64,000 bases of DNA, from positions 98,220 through 162,219 of the forward strand of contig NW_006763135.1 of the NCBI RefSeq assembly GCF_000264905.1, read 5' to 3'. The position numbers and the translations under genes were made by a program. The notes under the pieces are model-generated. The model was not told the origin of the DNA. It saw only the letters and a list, made by a program, of their open reading frames with translations, and did not search any database. The DNA comes from Stereum hirsutum FP-91666 SS1. Lineage: Eukaryota; Basidiomycota; Agaricomycetes; Russulales; Stereaceae. Positions 45,255-57,056 of this stretch are shown here, one piece after another (the stretch's first letter is position 1; each line of letters begins with the position of its first letter).

Positions 45255-46636
45255 ACGCTCTCGCGCGAATGCTGCAATCATTCCCTCAAGCGATCGCTCC
45301 CGTCGTGGCTTCGTCTCAGCGTTCATTATGGTGCAATCCAGGTATCGCGATGATGGCGATCGTGGTCGATGCGGTGGTGGAGATGGTGTTGAACGAGAAT
45401 ATGGAAGTGTGTTGGTGGGCGAGATTGTGGGTCGTGTTGGGCGATGGAGCACCAAGGAGTGCAGTGTTGGGCAGGTAGATACCGAAGGATGGACCGCCAT
45501 CTGTGTCGTTCGAGAAGGATGAGGAGGAGGAGGAATAAGAGTAAGTATGTGGAAGAAAGCGGGCGGAGGACTGTTCAGGAATCGCTCGACTATGGACTGA
45601 GATGGCCGTCCTCAGGCATCGTTTCCCGGACTCTACGATTCTCTGCTCATGCGATGTCACTCGATCGCATCCACCTTGAGGATCTCTAAGGCCGATATAT
45701 AATACCGTCACCTTCCTGAGATATTGCGCCCTCTGCGGTGTACTTACCTCGACCAAGCAAACTTCCTTGAGTCCGTCCCAGACTGCGCCACAACTTACAT
45801 CTGTGTGGCGCCAGTGTACAAAAAGTTTCTGGCATTTTTTTTTAGCGCAAACATCATCGATTGATTACTAATGCTCGCATTATTCTCTGGCCAGTGCTCG
45901 TGAACTGGTGACTCACACAAGTCTGCATTCTTCTGGCTTCAGGCGATCTGGCAGCTGCTTTTGACTTTGCAGGGTTTTGTGCATCTAATGGATTCCGAAT
46001 TGTCGCAAACGGTACTGTAACAAAAGTCCTACTACCCTTTACAATCCTTGGCAGCGCTCTGTCTCTTCTTGGGGCTCGTTCATGCTTCACAAGCTTGATA
46101 ACAGAGATGGTGGTCTCCATCTCTTACGTACCTTTCTTCTACGTCCCCTGCTGCCGTGATTCCATATCGTTGCCGTATTATTGTTCCTTGGGGGGGCTCA
46201 AACTCGGGCTTACTGCTCTTTTTGTCTTTCGTTCCATTGTCTCCGGGGCGCGTTGGCCTTGCACGCCTTGGGCCTTATAAAAGAGGTGATAGCTTTACCT
46301 CTTTGGAATCTTCTTCATCTATCTCATCCCACGACTGCTCCCCGCTGCCTTGCTAAATGTTCGTTCGTCTTCGTCAACGTGAGGTAAACGATTCCTTGCT
46401 AACATATACTGCATTTGCAGGTCTGAACGACCCACGAAGGACGATCAATCGTACGTCTCCAAATGTGACCTTATGCTATTCACTTTTCACTCACAATATG
46501 CACCAGTAACCCCTCGGAGGTGCCTCAACGTGCTGCTCCTCTCGCAGAACACCCTGCGACTTCGAGGCATACTACGTTTCCCATTTGTATCCAATTGTTA
46601 AGTATACTCATGCATGCGCTTGGACAATTGCAATAG
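45255..46636. other. Intergenic, perhaps with leading exons of the next gene
   Basis: Short exon-like pieces occur near 46354-46600 (for example NPSEVPQRAAPLAEHPATS after a CACCAG acceptor at about 46509). They probably belong to the gene described from 46637, but phases could not be closed. Nothing else supported. Confidence 0.35.
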
Positions 46637-47596
46637 CGACACTCGTCGTATGATAATAAACACTGCGCTAGCCAAACACGAAGCGAAGATTCTCGAGGAC
46701 AAGAAAAAAGCGGGTAAGCAAGGCTTCATCCAGCTGAGTTCCGTAAGACCGCAGATGATGACCGCCTAGGAAACCAAGTAATGGCGAAATACAAAATCAT
46801 AGCAGCAGAGATGAGTTTGAAAGATGCGAAAAGCACCAATGTACGTTTTCTGTGTTGTGTGGACAGGGAAAAGCAATTGACGCTCAACGCTGGACTGCTC
46901 CCAGACGACGACACCCTCCTCTGTCGCCACATACCCGCCATTCTACCGTCAGCCCTGGGAGTATGACAGCTCACTGCCGTACGAGTATACTTATGGGTGA
47001 GTATATTCCAGTGAACGATATGAAGCGTCAAATGACCTAGTGTAAGTACGCTGCCATGCAGGCTCTCCCAGTCCCAAACTTCTCAGCCCCTTCCCAAGAT
47101 CAATGATCCCACGAAGGTACGTCGTAAATTTTGCATGAGGGAAAAAGTCGTAAGTAGAACGTCTGACTATCTCCCAGCCCCGTCCCCAAGGCGTTGATCC
47201 AAAGGACCCGTTAGCCAGCATATACGCTTACGCCACACCTCCCAAGAACCCTTCTGACTCGAAGGCGGCCGGCTCTACTGCTCGCAAGGATCCTCTTGAA
47301 AGCTTGTACGTTTATGCACGTCCTCCGAAGAGCTCCAGTGAGTCCAAAGACAACAGGTACGCGTTCGCTCGCTGCACGGTAATATATGATCAATTTCTCA
47401 ACTTTCCTGTACACTTCGCTTCATCGCATCAGTACGGCCTAAGATATTCTCTCCTCTACTTTCATCAACATTGCTTGGGTGTTCGCTCCGTACTGTATGA
47501 TAACGACATAAATGCAGCCGCCAGTTTAGCCGCAGCCTCTCATTCGGACGTGCTGGCCTGCGATACCTGTTTTGGCAGAGCGGAGATGTCTACTAG
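46637..47596 (+). CDS. Protein with tandem DPLxSxYxYAxPPK peptide repeats, 5' incomplete
   Basis: Phase-consistent exons: 46637..46713, 46770..46840, 46905..46996, 47062..47116, 47178..47356, 47518..47596. The start probably lies in earlier exons. The N-terminal part is a charged helix (ALAKHEAKILEDKKKAGNQV) followed by an aromatic, Tyr/Pro-rich stretch (YPPFYRQPWEYDSSLPYEYT). Exon 5 carries two imperfect repeats, KDPLASIYAYATPPKNPSDS and KDPLESLYVYARPPKSSSES, joined by KAAGSTAR. The end is RQFSRSLSFGRAGLRYLFWQ and a short tail. No family is recognised. The repeats could be interaction motifs, or pieces released by proteolysis; no signal peptide was seen in the resolved part, which argues against a secreted precursor. 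Confidence 0.5.
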
Positions 47597-48226
47597 TCGG
47601 GACACATACTTCTCTAGTGAAAATAATCTATGTGTCTCACATTTATATATGCCCAGCGCGCATATCAAGCATCCACTCTATAAGATGAGGAAAGAAAAAA
47701 TCACGAGCGTATTATGCTCGTAGGAAATGGGTGGATGATTCGGCAGAGAGTTACTACTCAAGATGCCAAGTACCTACGAGTACTGGATTTCTGCATGGGG
47801 TGCACTGCGTACGACGCAGACTGGTCGTAATCACTTGCGCGAGGCTCCACATCTCTCGGCATCCCTTTTAGTCGAGCGAGTCATGCAATGACACTGCATG
47901 TCATGCATACCCATCCAATGCAGATCCCATAGCTGAAATATATTGTCGCTGATTCGGTCATCTCTTCGCCAGAATAGCTTTGACGCATTTTCATGATTCA
48001 TGCAGCAATGCTTCACGATGATTTGGCTGGGTGCCAGCGACGCGGCATGAAGCGGACCTTTCTGGGTTTGAAACCGCGTTTCGAACCGTGACTGTTTGTC
48101 GCGTCGTCCTTCGTCTGCCTCTCCCACTGTGGCCTCCTCAGATTGGTGATATTCCGTGCTGTACACACTTCGTGATCTATACACCTCTTTCAACAGTGCA
48201 AACTACCAAGTATCGAAACGTTCACG
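47597..48226. other. Intergenic
   Basis: No gene is supported; it contains the promoter side of the gene starting at 48227. Confidence 0.4.
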
Positions 48227-49429
48227 ATGTCCTCCAGCGCTTCCGTTGCCGACGAGCACGCCGTGGATAGTCATGAAGGCCTCGCGTATCCTTCCATGCC
48301 AGCTCCAAATTATGGTCCGATCTTTCCACCGCATTACCCGCAACCTTACGGCCTTCCAGCTGTGGGTCTTGGAGACTACAACTGGGTCGCACCCATTCCT
48401 CCTCCAGGGCACATTCCAGATCCTCAACAATCGGCATCCTACTACAGCGCTCCCTACGGTGTCCTATCTCCACATGGACCCGGATACGTTTGGTACTATT
48501 CCACGTCCACTCAGATAACGGCCGAACCTTTTCAAGAGAGCCCTTCCCTGAGAGGAGATCACGAGCTGTCTAATCGGGTACAGAGACTTGAAGTGAGCAC
48601 AACAGATTCAAGTTTGTCATTTAGCTTACGATAGGTCAGGACCAGCACAGGGCCGAGGGATACATACCAGGATGTTGCGATGGCAAAAGATTCATACATT
48701 CCCACAAGGAATCAACGCACCATAGAATGAACCTGTCTCCAGAAGAGCAAAATAAATTAACATGGTATTATTGCTCCCAATTTGGGAAAGGATGCAATCA
48801 TTAGTACGTTCTTTTGATATCCGTTATATCATGATTCATTAAGTGAGCCCACTTGACAATCATGCAGTCACGGAAGAAAAAATGCGATCGAGCAACACTC
48901 CTGCGTGAAGAAAGGTAAAGCGACAACACTTGAACGAGTCGGTCTTCCTGTCATGGTCACACTCGATGGCCACCAGGTCACTTGGGGGATTCCGACTGAG
49001 CACGGCGATCCCCAGCCTCTCACTCGTACTCCTCCTCCGCCGCCGCCCGATCAGAAATCTCGTCACACAACTACTGCTTCTTACGATCTCGTACACTCTT
49101 CGCAACCCGCAGAACCCGTTCTCTCGTCTCCGACCGCAAACTCTCACTCGATGATGCCTTCATCGACTCCACCGGCATCCACTGTGGGTACTGTTGGATC
49201 CTCGACGCCGAATCTTGCAGAACAAGACACGCCCCTCGTTCTCGATGCTCTCTTACCGAAATTGTTCGTAATTGACCTGGTTCTTCGCCTTAACATGGAT
49301 AAAGACACCCTGTTCATCGCAACGATCTCCCCCGAATTGGCACATATTATGGAACTCGTTCGCGCAGAACTTGGACGAAACACCACTGTGCCATCGAACA
49401 TACATTCGTTACCCGATCCCAGGGCCTAA
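48227..49429 (+). CDS. Hypothetical protein with a Cys/His finger-like motif
   Basis: Three exons: 48227..48592, 48640..48803, 48868..49429; phases agree; 363 aa. The N-terminus is Pro/Tyr-rich (YGPIFPPHYPQPYGLPAVGL). The centre has GYIPGCCDGKRFIHSHKEST, then WYYCSQFGKGCNHYHGRKN followed by AIEQHSC. That gives two cysteines six residues apart, then His/Cys spaced like a degenerate zinc finger; the motif is split by the second intron. The C-terminus is a Ser/Thr/Pro linker and a final helical part (LLPKLFVIDLVLRLN). A DNA- or RNA-binding role is possible but unproven, and no family is recognised. Confidence 0.6.
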
Positions 49430-49815
49430 GACACGACTTTCGGAGAGTCGTAGGACTGGCAGATACTCGAACATGGGTGCAAGGAGGTCTCCTGCCCGCT
49501 GTGACGATAAAGGCCGTATCGATATGGAGCTTATTTTCCCGCTTATTTATGTTATGTCTCTCTGTTATTGCTCTGCACATAGCCTCGAGTTGTGTCTGTT
49601 TGTGAAATTGCTGTAATCTATGTCATTATGTCGGATCATACTCCCGGGTTATAAACAGACACCTTGGTACAGATAAGTCATTATCGATAAAGTGGGAGAG
49701 AGCAGTCTCGCGTGGTAAGGTAGTGGAAGTAACGCTACCAGGAAGAAGTGTAACCTCAGCAGCCCTATATCGACACATTTACCACTTTCAAACATTGGTC
49801 TCATGCCCAGATCCC

Positions 49816-51963
49816 TCAGCCTCCTCCTTCTCTTCGTATGCTATTTGTCTTGCTACTTGAAGATCCTGAGCACGCGCCAAAGTCAGCCGGAAGCTCATCA
49901 GAGGATCTATGAGTTGTACTTGCCTTGCACGGGGCGAACTTGCTCCTCTGGCGTATCCTCGCTCCATACTTATGAAAGAAGAACGGAATTGGACACAGTA
50001 GAAGCGAGAAGCAACCGATGAGGGTAGAGCCCCAGTTCAGCCCCAGCTGTATTAGGCACGAATGTCGTAGAAAGTGGTTTAGTAAAGGCACGATGGAAGA
50101 TGCGATACAGATTGAAAGAACACTAACGCTGGTGTACATCTGATTCGTGAAGAGCGGGAAAGCGGCGGCGAAGAGGCACCGCACGATTACGTTGGCAGCG
50201 AATGCAGACGCAGCGTAATGGGCATACGTGTCCACCAGGTAATTCTGGAAATGTATCAGGTGTGGAAGCATCCCATTTGATGATAGAGGACCCACCATGA
50301 ACGACATGAAGATCAACGTCACGCCGGTTCCGATGAACGGCGTACTGAGCGCTGGAACATACCACGGAACAGGACCCGCATACTGTGATGTCCATCCCAT
50401 GAAAAACGTTCCCACTACTAGACATGGGCCCGCGATCATGGCGCCGTAGAGTCGCATCTCTGGTGGAGGAAACCCACGCCAATATATGATGGCTTCTGGG
50501 TAGGGACGCATGGTGACTACATTAACGACACCCGCGAAGAGGACACCGATCATTATGCCGATAAAGATGAGACCGCTTTGAGAGACAGTAAAGTCGTAGT
50601 GCTTGATAAAAATGATTGGGAAGGTTTCAAATACTGGAATATCACGTCACCGTGTGTTAGACGCAACGATGCATTTATGGATGGACGGAATCAAACGTAC
50701 AGGAGTAGAGTATCCCGTATACGACGGAGATGTAGATTGTGATGAGTACCAGTATTGGCTCGTTGAGGAGGAGCTGGAACGGCCGATACAAGGTCTTGTA
50801 GACGATTGTGGAAAACGGTTCGTGGTGACGCTCCGACTCCGCGAAAATGTCCTTGTTTCCAATTGGGTCCTCTTTGCGCAGTCGTTGGGCCTACAAGACA
50901 TGATGACGTCGATAACGGGAATAAAGAAGGCGAAACATGCACAAACAGTGCAGACGTACCTTGCGAAGGAGAAGAACGGGAGCGTACGTTTCTGGCATGC
51001 AGAAGATAGCAAACGCAGTCACCACGCCAGCAAAGATCATCATCACCCAGAATAACCATCTCCACCCAAGGCCACTATCGATGATACTGGATAGCAAAGC
51101 ATTGAGTGTATCGTTCAAACGGTGAACATGGTCTAAAACTTACAAACCACCGACGAGCGGTCCAATCGCCGGCCCAAGAAAAATCATCCCGATGAACACA
51201 GTCCCAGCCTCTCCCCTGCGGATCGGATTGCCCCATAGATCTGCCATCAAGCCTCCTCCTAACGTCAATGGTGCCGATCCACAGAAGCTCGTGAAGAAAC
51301 GTGTGATCAATAGTGTTTGAATATTCGGTGCAAGGGCTTGGCCGAGGTGGAAGATGGTGTACAGAGATAGTGAGATCGTGTACATGAGTCGACGGCCTAG
51401 TACCTCGGAACCTGGGCCCCAGAGAATTGGCCCAAGGGCAAGGCCACTGAAATGAACCCACAAGTGTAAGGCTCGGGTTGAAGAAGGTAATCGAGTGCAT
51501 CTCTGGACGTACACAAGAAATAGAGACGTGGTTAAGTCCGTCACTTCCTCCGAGACGCTGAACTCTTCTGAGATTGCTGTCGTTCCAGGCGAGGAAGCAG
51601 ACGACGCGAAAGTTCTGTGGCGACTGATATGAATGATGTTTACCACTGAGAGGAGAGAGCGAGAACGTACACGTTGAGGGTCATAACGGCGCAAAGGAGC
51701 GTCGCCCACCATCTGTAGGCCATCGACCAGTTATGAGGGTTGTCGGGATCATCAGGCCCATCCCAAGTAACAAGATTCGATTCATCGCGCAAAGTTCGCG
51801 ACGGTGATGAGCTGGGGTGATGGTGGTTGGACGGAACGCCCGCCCCTTCCTTCTTTTCCGACAGCTCTTCTCGAGAGGTCTCAGCAATGACGGTATCCCG
51901 CGAGCCATAGTCCTGCCCGAGAGTCATCGTAGCTACCGGTGGGGAAGTTTGAAGATGTTGCAT
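49816..51963 (-). CDS. MFS transporter, DHA1 drug:H+ antiporter type
   Basis: A minus-strand gene of about seven exons: 51963 to about 51684, then 51621, 51452, 51087, 50920 and 50638 as approximate exon starts, ending at 49816. The N-terminal cytosolic part ends in TWDGPDDPDNPHNWS, the classic DHA1 entry motif. It is followed by helices and the motif-A loop LALGPILWGPGSEVLGRR, then RFFTSFCGSAPLTLGGGLMA, GLGWRWLFWVMMIFAGVV and the motif MPETYAPVLLLRK. Later exons give DPIGNKDIF, FETFPIIFIKHYDFT and further helices to GLNWGSTLIGCFSLLLCPIP. Relatives export polyamines, azoles and other small molecules across the plasma membrane. The substrate cannot be told from sequence. The product appears complete, and all phases I checked agree. 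Confidence 0.85.
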
Positions 51964-52593
51964 AATACAGCGCGGCTACCGTCGAGGCCTTTAAGAAGGT
52001 ATACTTCACCACTTAGCTCCAGGTACTTGAGGAGCGAGCAGTGGTAAGAAAGACGCGAAAGTGTTCAACGAGGCGGAAGTGAGCCCTCAACACTCGCTGG
52101 GCGTGTTTCACGGTGGCCGAAGCATGCCCGAAGCATGCCCGAGACCGAGGGAACAGGGTGTTCAAGAATTATAGGCCGAGCCCTTAACAATGACAAAGAT
52201 AACGCGGGCTTAAACTCGGTCTGCGCACCTGATGCGCGCAATTGGACACAGGTGGTTGAGGTTACGGATAGTGTGAGGTACTACCGGCCTTTCAACGGAG
52301 GAACGAGAACAGGGTACTTGAAAATATATTGTCGGGGCGGAAAAACATGAAGGAGCATTGAAGAAATTGTCTCATGCAGCGCAATATGTCGCAATGAACA
52401 TGAGAGAGCAAGACAGGACCAGAAAGCACAGTAAGCAAGCGTCGTCGAAAAGTCGGGTCCTTCGACGCTGAAGCTTGAAGTCTGAGAAGGCGCCGACACG
52501 GTGGCCGGTGTCATTGTCCACATCGGGAAAGCCGAGGACGTGGACTCGTGAGAAAACCTTGCGGACTAAAGGAACTGCCTATGGTGCAAACGG
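51964..52593. other. Intergenic
   Basis: Promoter side of the MFS gene; includes a short tandem CGAAGCATGCC duplication near 52118-52140. No gene supported. Confidence 0.4.
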
Positions 52594-53205
52594 TAGTGTT
52601 GCCACGGCTCAGCTCGGCTCAGCTTGGCTCGACTTGCAACGGCTTTTCCCACGCAGCGACTCGGCTCGGCTTGGCTGACGGTCTGAGCCGCGACTCAATT
52701 CAGCTCGTTGCCTAAGTGGGCTATGCATTCATACATGCATACTAGCCCTCATAGAACTTTTTTAAGCGATGGCGTATAACTGTATGGGTCAATACTGTCC
52801 TGCCGCTGTGTTTTTTGAAGGGATTATCGAGTCGGATCCCACAAACAAAGAGTCGTTTGCTGCTCATAATGATGTGGCGTAAATGTGGCGCGGTGGGGTC
52901 GCGCGTCGGAAAAAGCCGCCACAGATACACAGGTATCCATATTTGGAGTGGTCTGCAACTGTTTGCTGTCAAACATGAAGGCGAAAGCCTCAAACACTCT
53001 ACAAACTACGGCTTTGGAGGTTCTTCGATACATAGATCCTACTTACAAGGCAAATATTTGCATATGATGTTGTTCTGCAAGTGCGTAACGGCTTGAGCCG
53101 CTAGCCGCACAAAACCGTTGTAAGCCGTTGGCGCGGCTCGGCTCGGCTTGCAGACGGCTCGGCTCGAGCGACTAGCGGTTTCTGAGCCGAGCCGTGGCAA
53201 CACTA
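52594..53205. mobile_element. hAT-type MITE, 612 bp, 8-bp target duplication
   Basis: The terminal inverted repeats start TAGTGTTGCCACGGCTC (17 bp perfect, similarity continuing). The element is flanked on both sides by GCAAACGG (52586-52593 and 53206-53213), an 8-bp target site duplication as made by hAT transposases. Sub-terminal zones are packed with GGCTCGG/CTTGG motifs in both orientations. There is no coding capacity for a transposase. Confidence 0.92.
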
Positions 53206-53756
53206 GCAAACGGATTAGTCATCACCTAATTTGGACAGCGGCAAAAACTCTGGCGAGCCATCGAAAACCCAGAAAATCGAAAGAAAAACATTGACGATGT
53301 CCTTTATTTCCTTATTAGGAAGGTGGCAAAATCGTGGGAGACTACCATTTTTATCTCCCTCAATCGACAATCGGTTTAGAGGAACTGTTCCCCTCATCAA
53401 AAGGAGCATTTCCACTAAACCGATAGTCGAAATATTCATTTTCGCACGCACAAAACGGATTCTTCCGGCTTGTTCAAAGTTGGTGGCGACTAGCCCGATT
53501 GCACCATACGTCATCTTTTCCAAAGTTGTCGCCATCATGTGTCCGCGTTATTGTAGGAGTTGGCTCTTTCTTCGACGCGAAAGGGAGATGCAGAAACGAC
53601 ATGAGACTTACGCCTCACCTCTAACCAGCGTCTCCTTCGGTGTTACGTTGCCTGAATCTTAGGTGCACCATGCCACATATTAGCTTGAAACATATCTCGG
53701 CATTGACAGCGTCCGAGTCCTCACCTATCGCTCCCTCGCGTAATTATACATCTTCC
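53206..53756. other. Intergenic
   Basis: Overlapping frames on both strands (up to about 140 codons) without a recognisable motif. Confidence 0.35.
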
Positions 53757-55633
53757 CTACAGCTCCCACTCCTCTTTGCTCGCCCATTCCATCCCACTCA
53801 ACACCCTCGGCCCCGACTCGCCCTCTTCCAATCCGTTACTCTTGATTGCTTTCCCTTCAGGATCGGCAGCGGGAGTCTTCCACTTCCATAGCTGCTTGTA
53901 TTCGTTTTCGGAACCAGTGAGGACATCGAGGACGTGAAGACCGAGGATCGGGAGGAACCTGCGTGGGGATTGTGCGTCAGTACGTCAGAACTAACGCGAG
54001 GCAGGAAATGTATATGGAGCGCGATGCTCGATGGGAAACGAGGACTCACTTAAACATATGTCCACTCCCACCGCTCACAACAGCCAACGACGTCCCATAC
54101 CCCGGGACATAATCCACCAAGAAATTATTATCTAGCGAATCGCAATACCAACATATCCTCGTCTCTGTGATCCTGGCCACAGAGGCGAGATCGGGAAGTA
54201 GGGTGTGGATGAAGGATTTGATGGGGTGCAGGGCAGGGTGAGGGAGTGTGAGGGGGGGGAGCGGAGGGGTGGACGAAGAGGGTGAGGAGTAGGCTGTGTG
54301 AGGGGTTGAGATGCGGAGGCTTGAAGTGGGGTCGAGAGGGTGTGACGCGAAATTAGTGCACTGTAGCAGACAAACACAATAATGTCAATTACTCCGACGT
54401 TCAAACGAGACTATCGAGTAAAACCAGCTAAAATCATACCTTCAGACCCCTCCATCCGATCTTGATTGCACCGTTCTCCATCCTCGGGAATCCATAACAT
54501 CCGCCCAACGGCCCACTCCCATCGTTCATTCTCCTACTGACGACTGGAAAGTTCTCGGGTGCGTATTTTTCCCATAGATCTGGACGTTCGGATTGAGGCG
54601 GGAGTTGGAGGGTAACAACCGATCCGCCGGTAGCTTCGAGATTGTCTTTGACTTGGGGAAGGAGAGTCGGCGTCCATCCGCCGCCTTTATCGCTGGACAT
54701 GAGTCGTGTCCGAACGCGCTGGAGGAGAACAACAGAGACAAGCACTCACAAGCGACGATGACAAGATCCGCGCTATGCACCTTTCCATCCGTCGTCTCAA
54801 CGCCTACCGCCCTCTTCTCGTCACACTGTCCTTCCTCTATCACCTTCTTCACTCTCCCCTCCTCCCCGAGCACGAACTCGACCCCTTCCCGCTCCGCCAG
54901 CCACCTCATCCATGCACAAGCCTTGTCTGCTCTAACAAACCCCGCCGTCGCATCGAACACCCCATCCCCACCCTTCTCAGTCCAAAGGTCCGTCCACAAA
55001 TCCAACTGTTTCGCCCATCCTTCGCTCTTCGCTCGCTGGACGTCTTCAGGATTTGAAAGGACGTAGTTCTGAGCGCGAAGGGAGGCGGATTCGGAGGCGA
55101 TGTGGGACAAGCTGGAGAGCTCTTTTTCGGAGAGTGGAGAGGTCGGATGGAGAGGGAGGCGGAGGAAGCCGGAGGGGTAGAAGAGTCTGGTCGATGGTGA
55201 TATGCCGGGCGGGAGGGATGAGGGAGGGGTGGAGGCTATGTCGATGTTCCATTGGGACCAGATGGCGCGGGCGCGGTAGGCGAGGCGTTGGTATTCTACT
55301 TCTTCACCGTCTAGTAGTACAGACACAAGAGTGAGATAGACGGGAAATGGTATAAGATCGGACGGTGGACGAAAACAAGACGCACAAGCTGCACGAAAGA
55401 TCTTGTTAACATCAGCACTTGCAGCGTCGCACCCGTTCGAAGGCGAGTAGAAACTCTTCTCATACGGCTGGTAATCGAGCACTTTGACCTTCACGCCTTT
55501 TCGATATTTCAGCCACGATGGGATTGATGTAGAAGAGGCATGAAGCACCTGCTTTGGCTAGATAATAGCTCGTGCTGAGCCCAGCGACACCGGCGCCAAC
55601 GATGAGTACCTTCTTCTTCTTCAGCTCTTCCAT
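53757..55633 (-). CDS. FAD-dependent amine/amino-acid oxidase, DAO family
   Basis: Six exons with fully matching phases: 55633..55549, 55496..55386, 55310..54750, 54684..54440, 54360..54050, 53958..53757; 504 aa. The N-terminus has the dinucleotide-binding motif KVLIVGAGVAGLSTSYYL, then KVKVLDYQPYEKSFYSPSNG followed by a VNKIFRAAYGEEVEYQRLAY stretch typical of sarcosine oxidase and fructosyl-amino-acid oxidase relatives. In the C-terminal half, RICWYCDSLDNNFLVDYVPG and GGSGHMFKFLPILG are the family's FAD/active-site elements. Such enzymes oxidise a secondary amine or amino acid with O2 to give an imine and H2O2. The substrate is unknown. A peroxisomal SKL-type tail is absent (it ends KEEWEL). 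The gene looks intact. Confidence 0.85.
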
Positions 55634-56141
55634 GTCGACTATAGTACACGTAAAGCTATCGTAGAAAGTTGATCAAGGCGAGCCCGATGCTTGTAGATGC
55701 TTCGTCCGTAAGGATTCGAAGACTAGCGTTATCGAGAATGGAATGACGGCTGGCCGGAGGATGCGAGTGAGATCAACTTTGGATCAAATCAACTTCATGA
55801 TCTCCCTGGTGCCAAATAGCTATATAAGGGTCGCCATTATAATGCATTATTTGAGTTGCCTGGACAGTGGGACCGTGACCTACCGTGACCATGTCGTTCG
55901 GATTCTGATTATGAGCGTTTCGAGCACAACAAAGCCAGTTGCCACACCGGGCCACACAGGGCGCTTACACTAATAGTTGCCGAGTCAGCTTCCCACGCAA
56001 TGGCATTCCGTCTTCAACCAATCGTAAACCTTCTTGAACGCACCCTTGTCAAGAAACCCTCACTCCCGTGTTGTTGGCTAGTTTCTTTTTGAAGGCAACT
56101 ATCCACCTTCCGTAATATTTCTTGTCTCATCGTACGCTCCG
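55634..56141. other. Intergenic
   Basis: Promoter side of the oxidase gene. No gene supported. Confidence 0.4.
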
Positions 56142-56405
56142 ATGAGCTTCAGTCCACCAGTGTCTATGAGGAAGCTCCTTCGTCTCTTGTGGATCTCTCT
56201 TCACTGCGACTTCCCCAGCGGCTCAAAGTTACTCGGAATCACTCCCGAAGATGTACACTTTTTGTCCGACTTTGACGCTGGAAAAGGTGTCCTTTCCTGT
56301 CGGGAGATGACGAGGGAACTCTCTGAATATCGAACATCTTCTAGCTTTGTTTTTTTCTGTGGACACGGTGTCGAGGGACCTCCAGGAAACTGGACACTTC
56401 CCTAA
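56142..56405 (+). pseudogene. Caspase-like (peptidase C14) fragment
   Basis: A short frame reads KLLGITPEDVHFLSDFDAG, then a helix (REMTRELSEYR) and SSSFVFFCGHG. The FVFF-x-GHG end matches the strand and catalytic histidine of caspase/metacaspase p20 domains, preceded by the usual helix. The N-terminal strand is weak, the frame stops soon after GHG, and no catalytic cysteine segment (a DSCHSG-type motif) was found downstream to 57.0 kb. It is therefore a remnant, or part of a gene too altered to rebuild. Related proteins act in regulated proteolysis and cell death. Confidence 0.45.
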
Positions 56406-57056
56406 CTTGTGCCCTCCCATAAAGCTTGCTGCTTGACACCTCCCTGGAAGATCCAGTGCGTTTTTCGTAATCTTTCTGTGGAGAAAATTGCTGCTATTGG
56501 CGAAGTCCTTCGAAGTGCATTTCCTCTGTAAATAAGTACCTCGAAGACTTCAGGAGATATTGGTTCCAACCCTGAACTTGACACTCGAGTATCGGTCGGC
56601 TTCCCCGCAGTCATTCCTCTATTTTTTTGCATGCCCACCAATGTCCCCTCATGTTGATACCGATGTGGCCCATGCATTAGCGATAACTTCCTGTAGGCTT
56701 CCTTGTCAAGTTGCATGAACAAGCAGTTGTTCTGCAGGTTGCCCTTCACTTGTTGCATCTGACAATCGGTCCAAAGACTTTGGCCCTATACCGCCTACCG
56801 GACTATGACGGCTCTCTCGACGTTCCCCGAATCCACGTCTTAGATCGGTCGATATCATCTAGAGGCGATCGCAGTGTTGCCCATAGTGACAAGAAAAATG
56901 ACTGTAGTAAACTTGGATCTATTTTCGTGCCCGCCATTCTCGTTTTACTAGCCTAATTTGCCTCGTCACCCTTGCCCGCAGCTTCTGGTTCCACTTATTG
57001 GACTTGGGGTGGTAAGTAGGTCCCGTTCTCTTACTTCGATTTAAGCCGAGTGGGTA

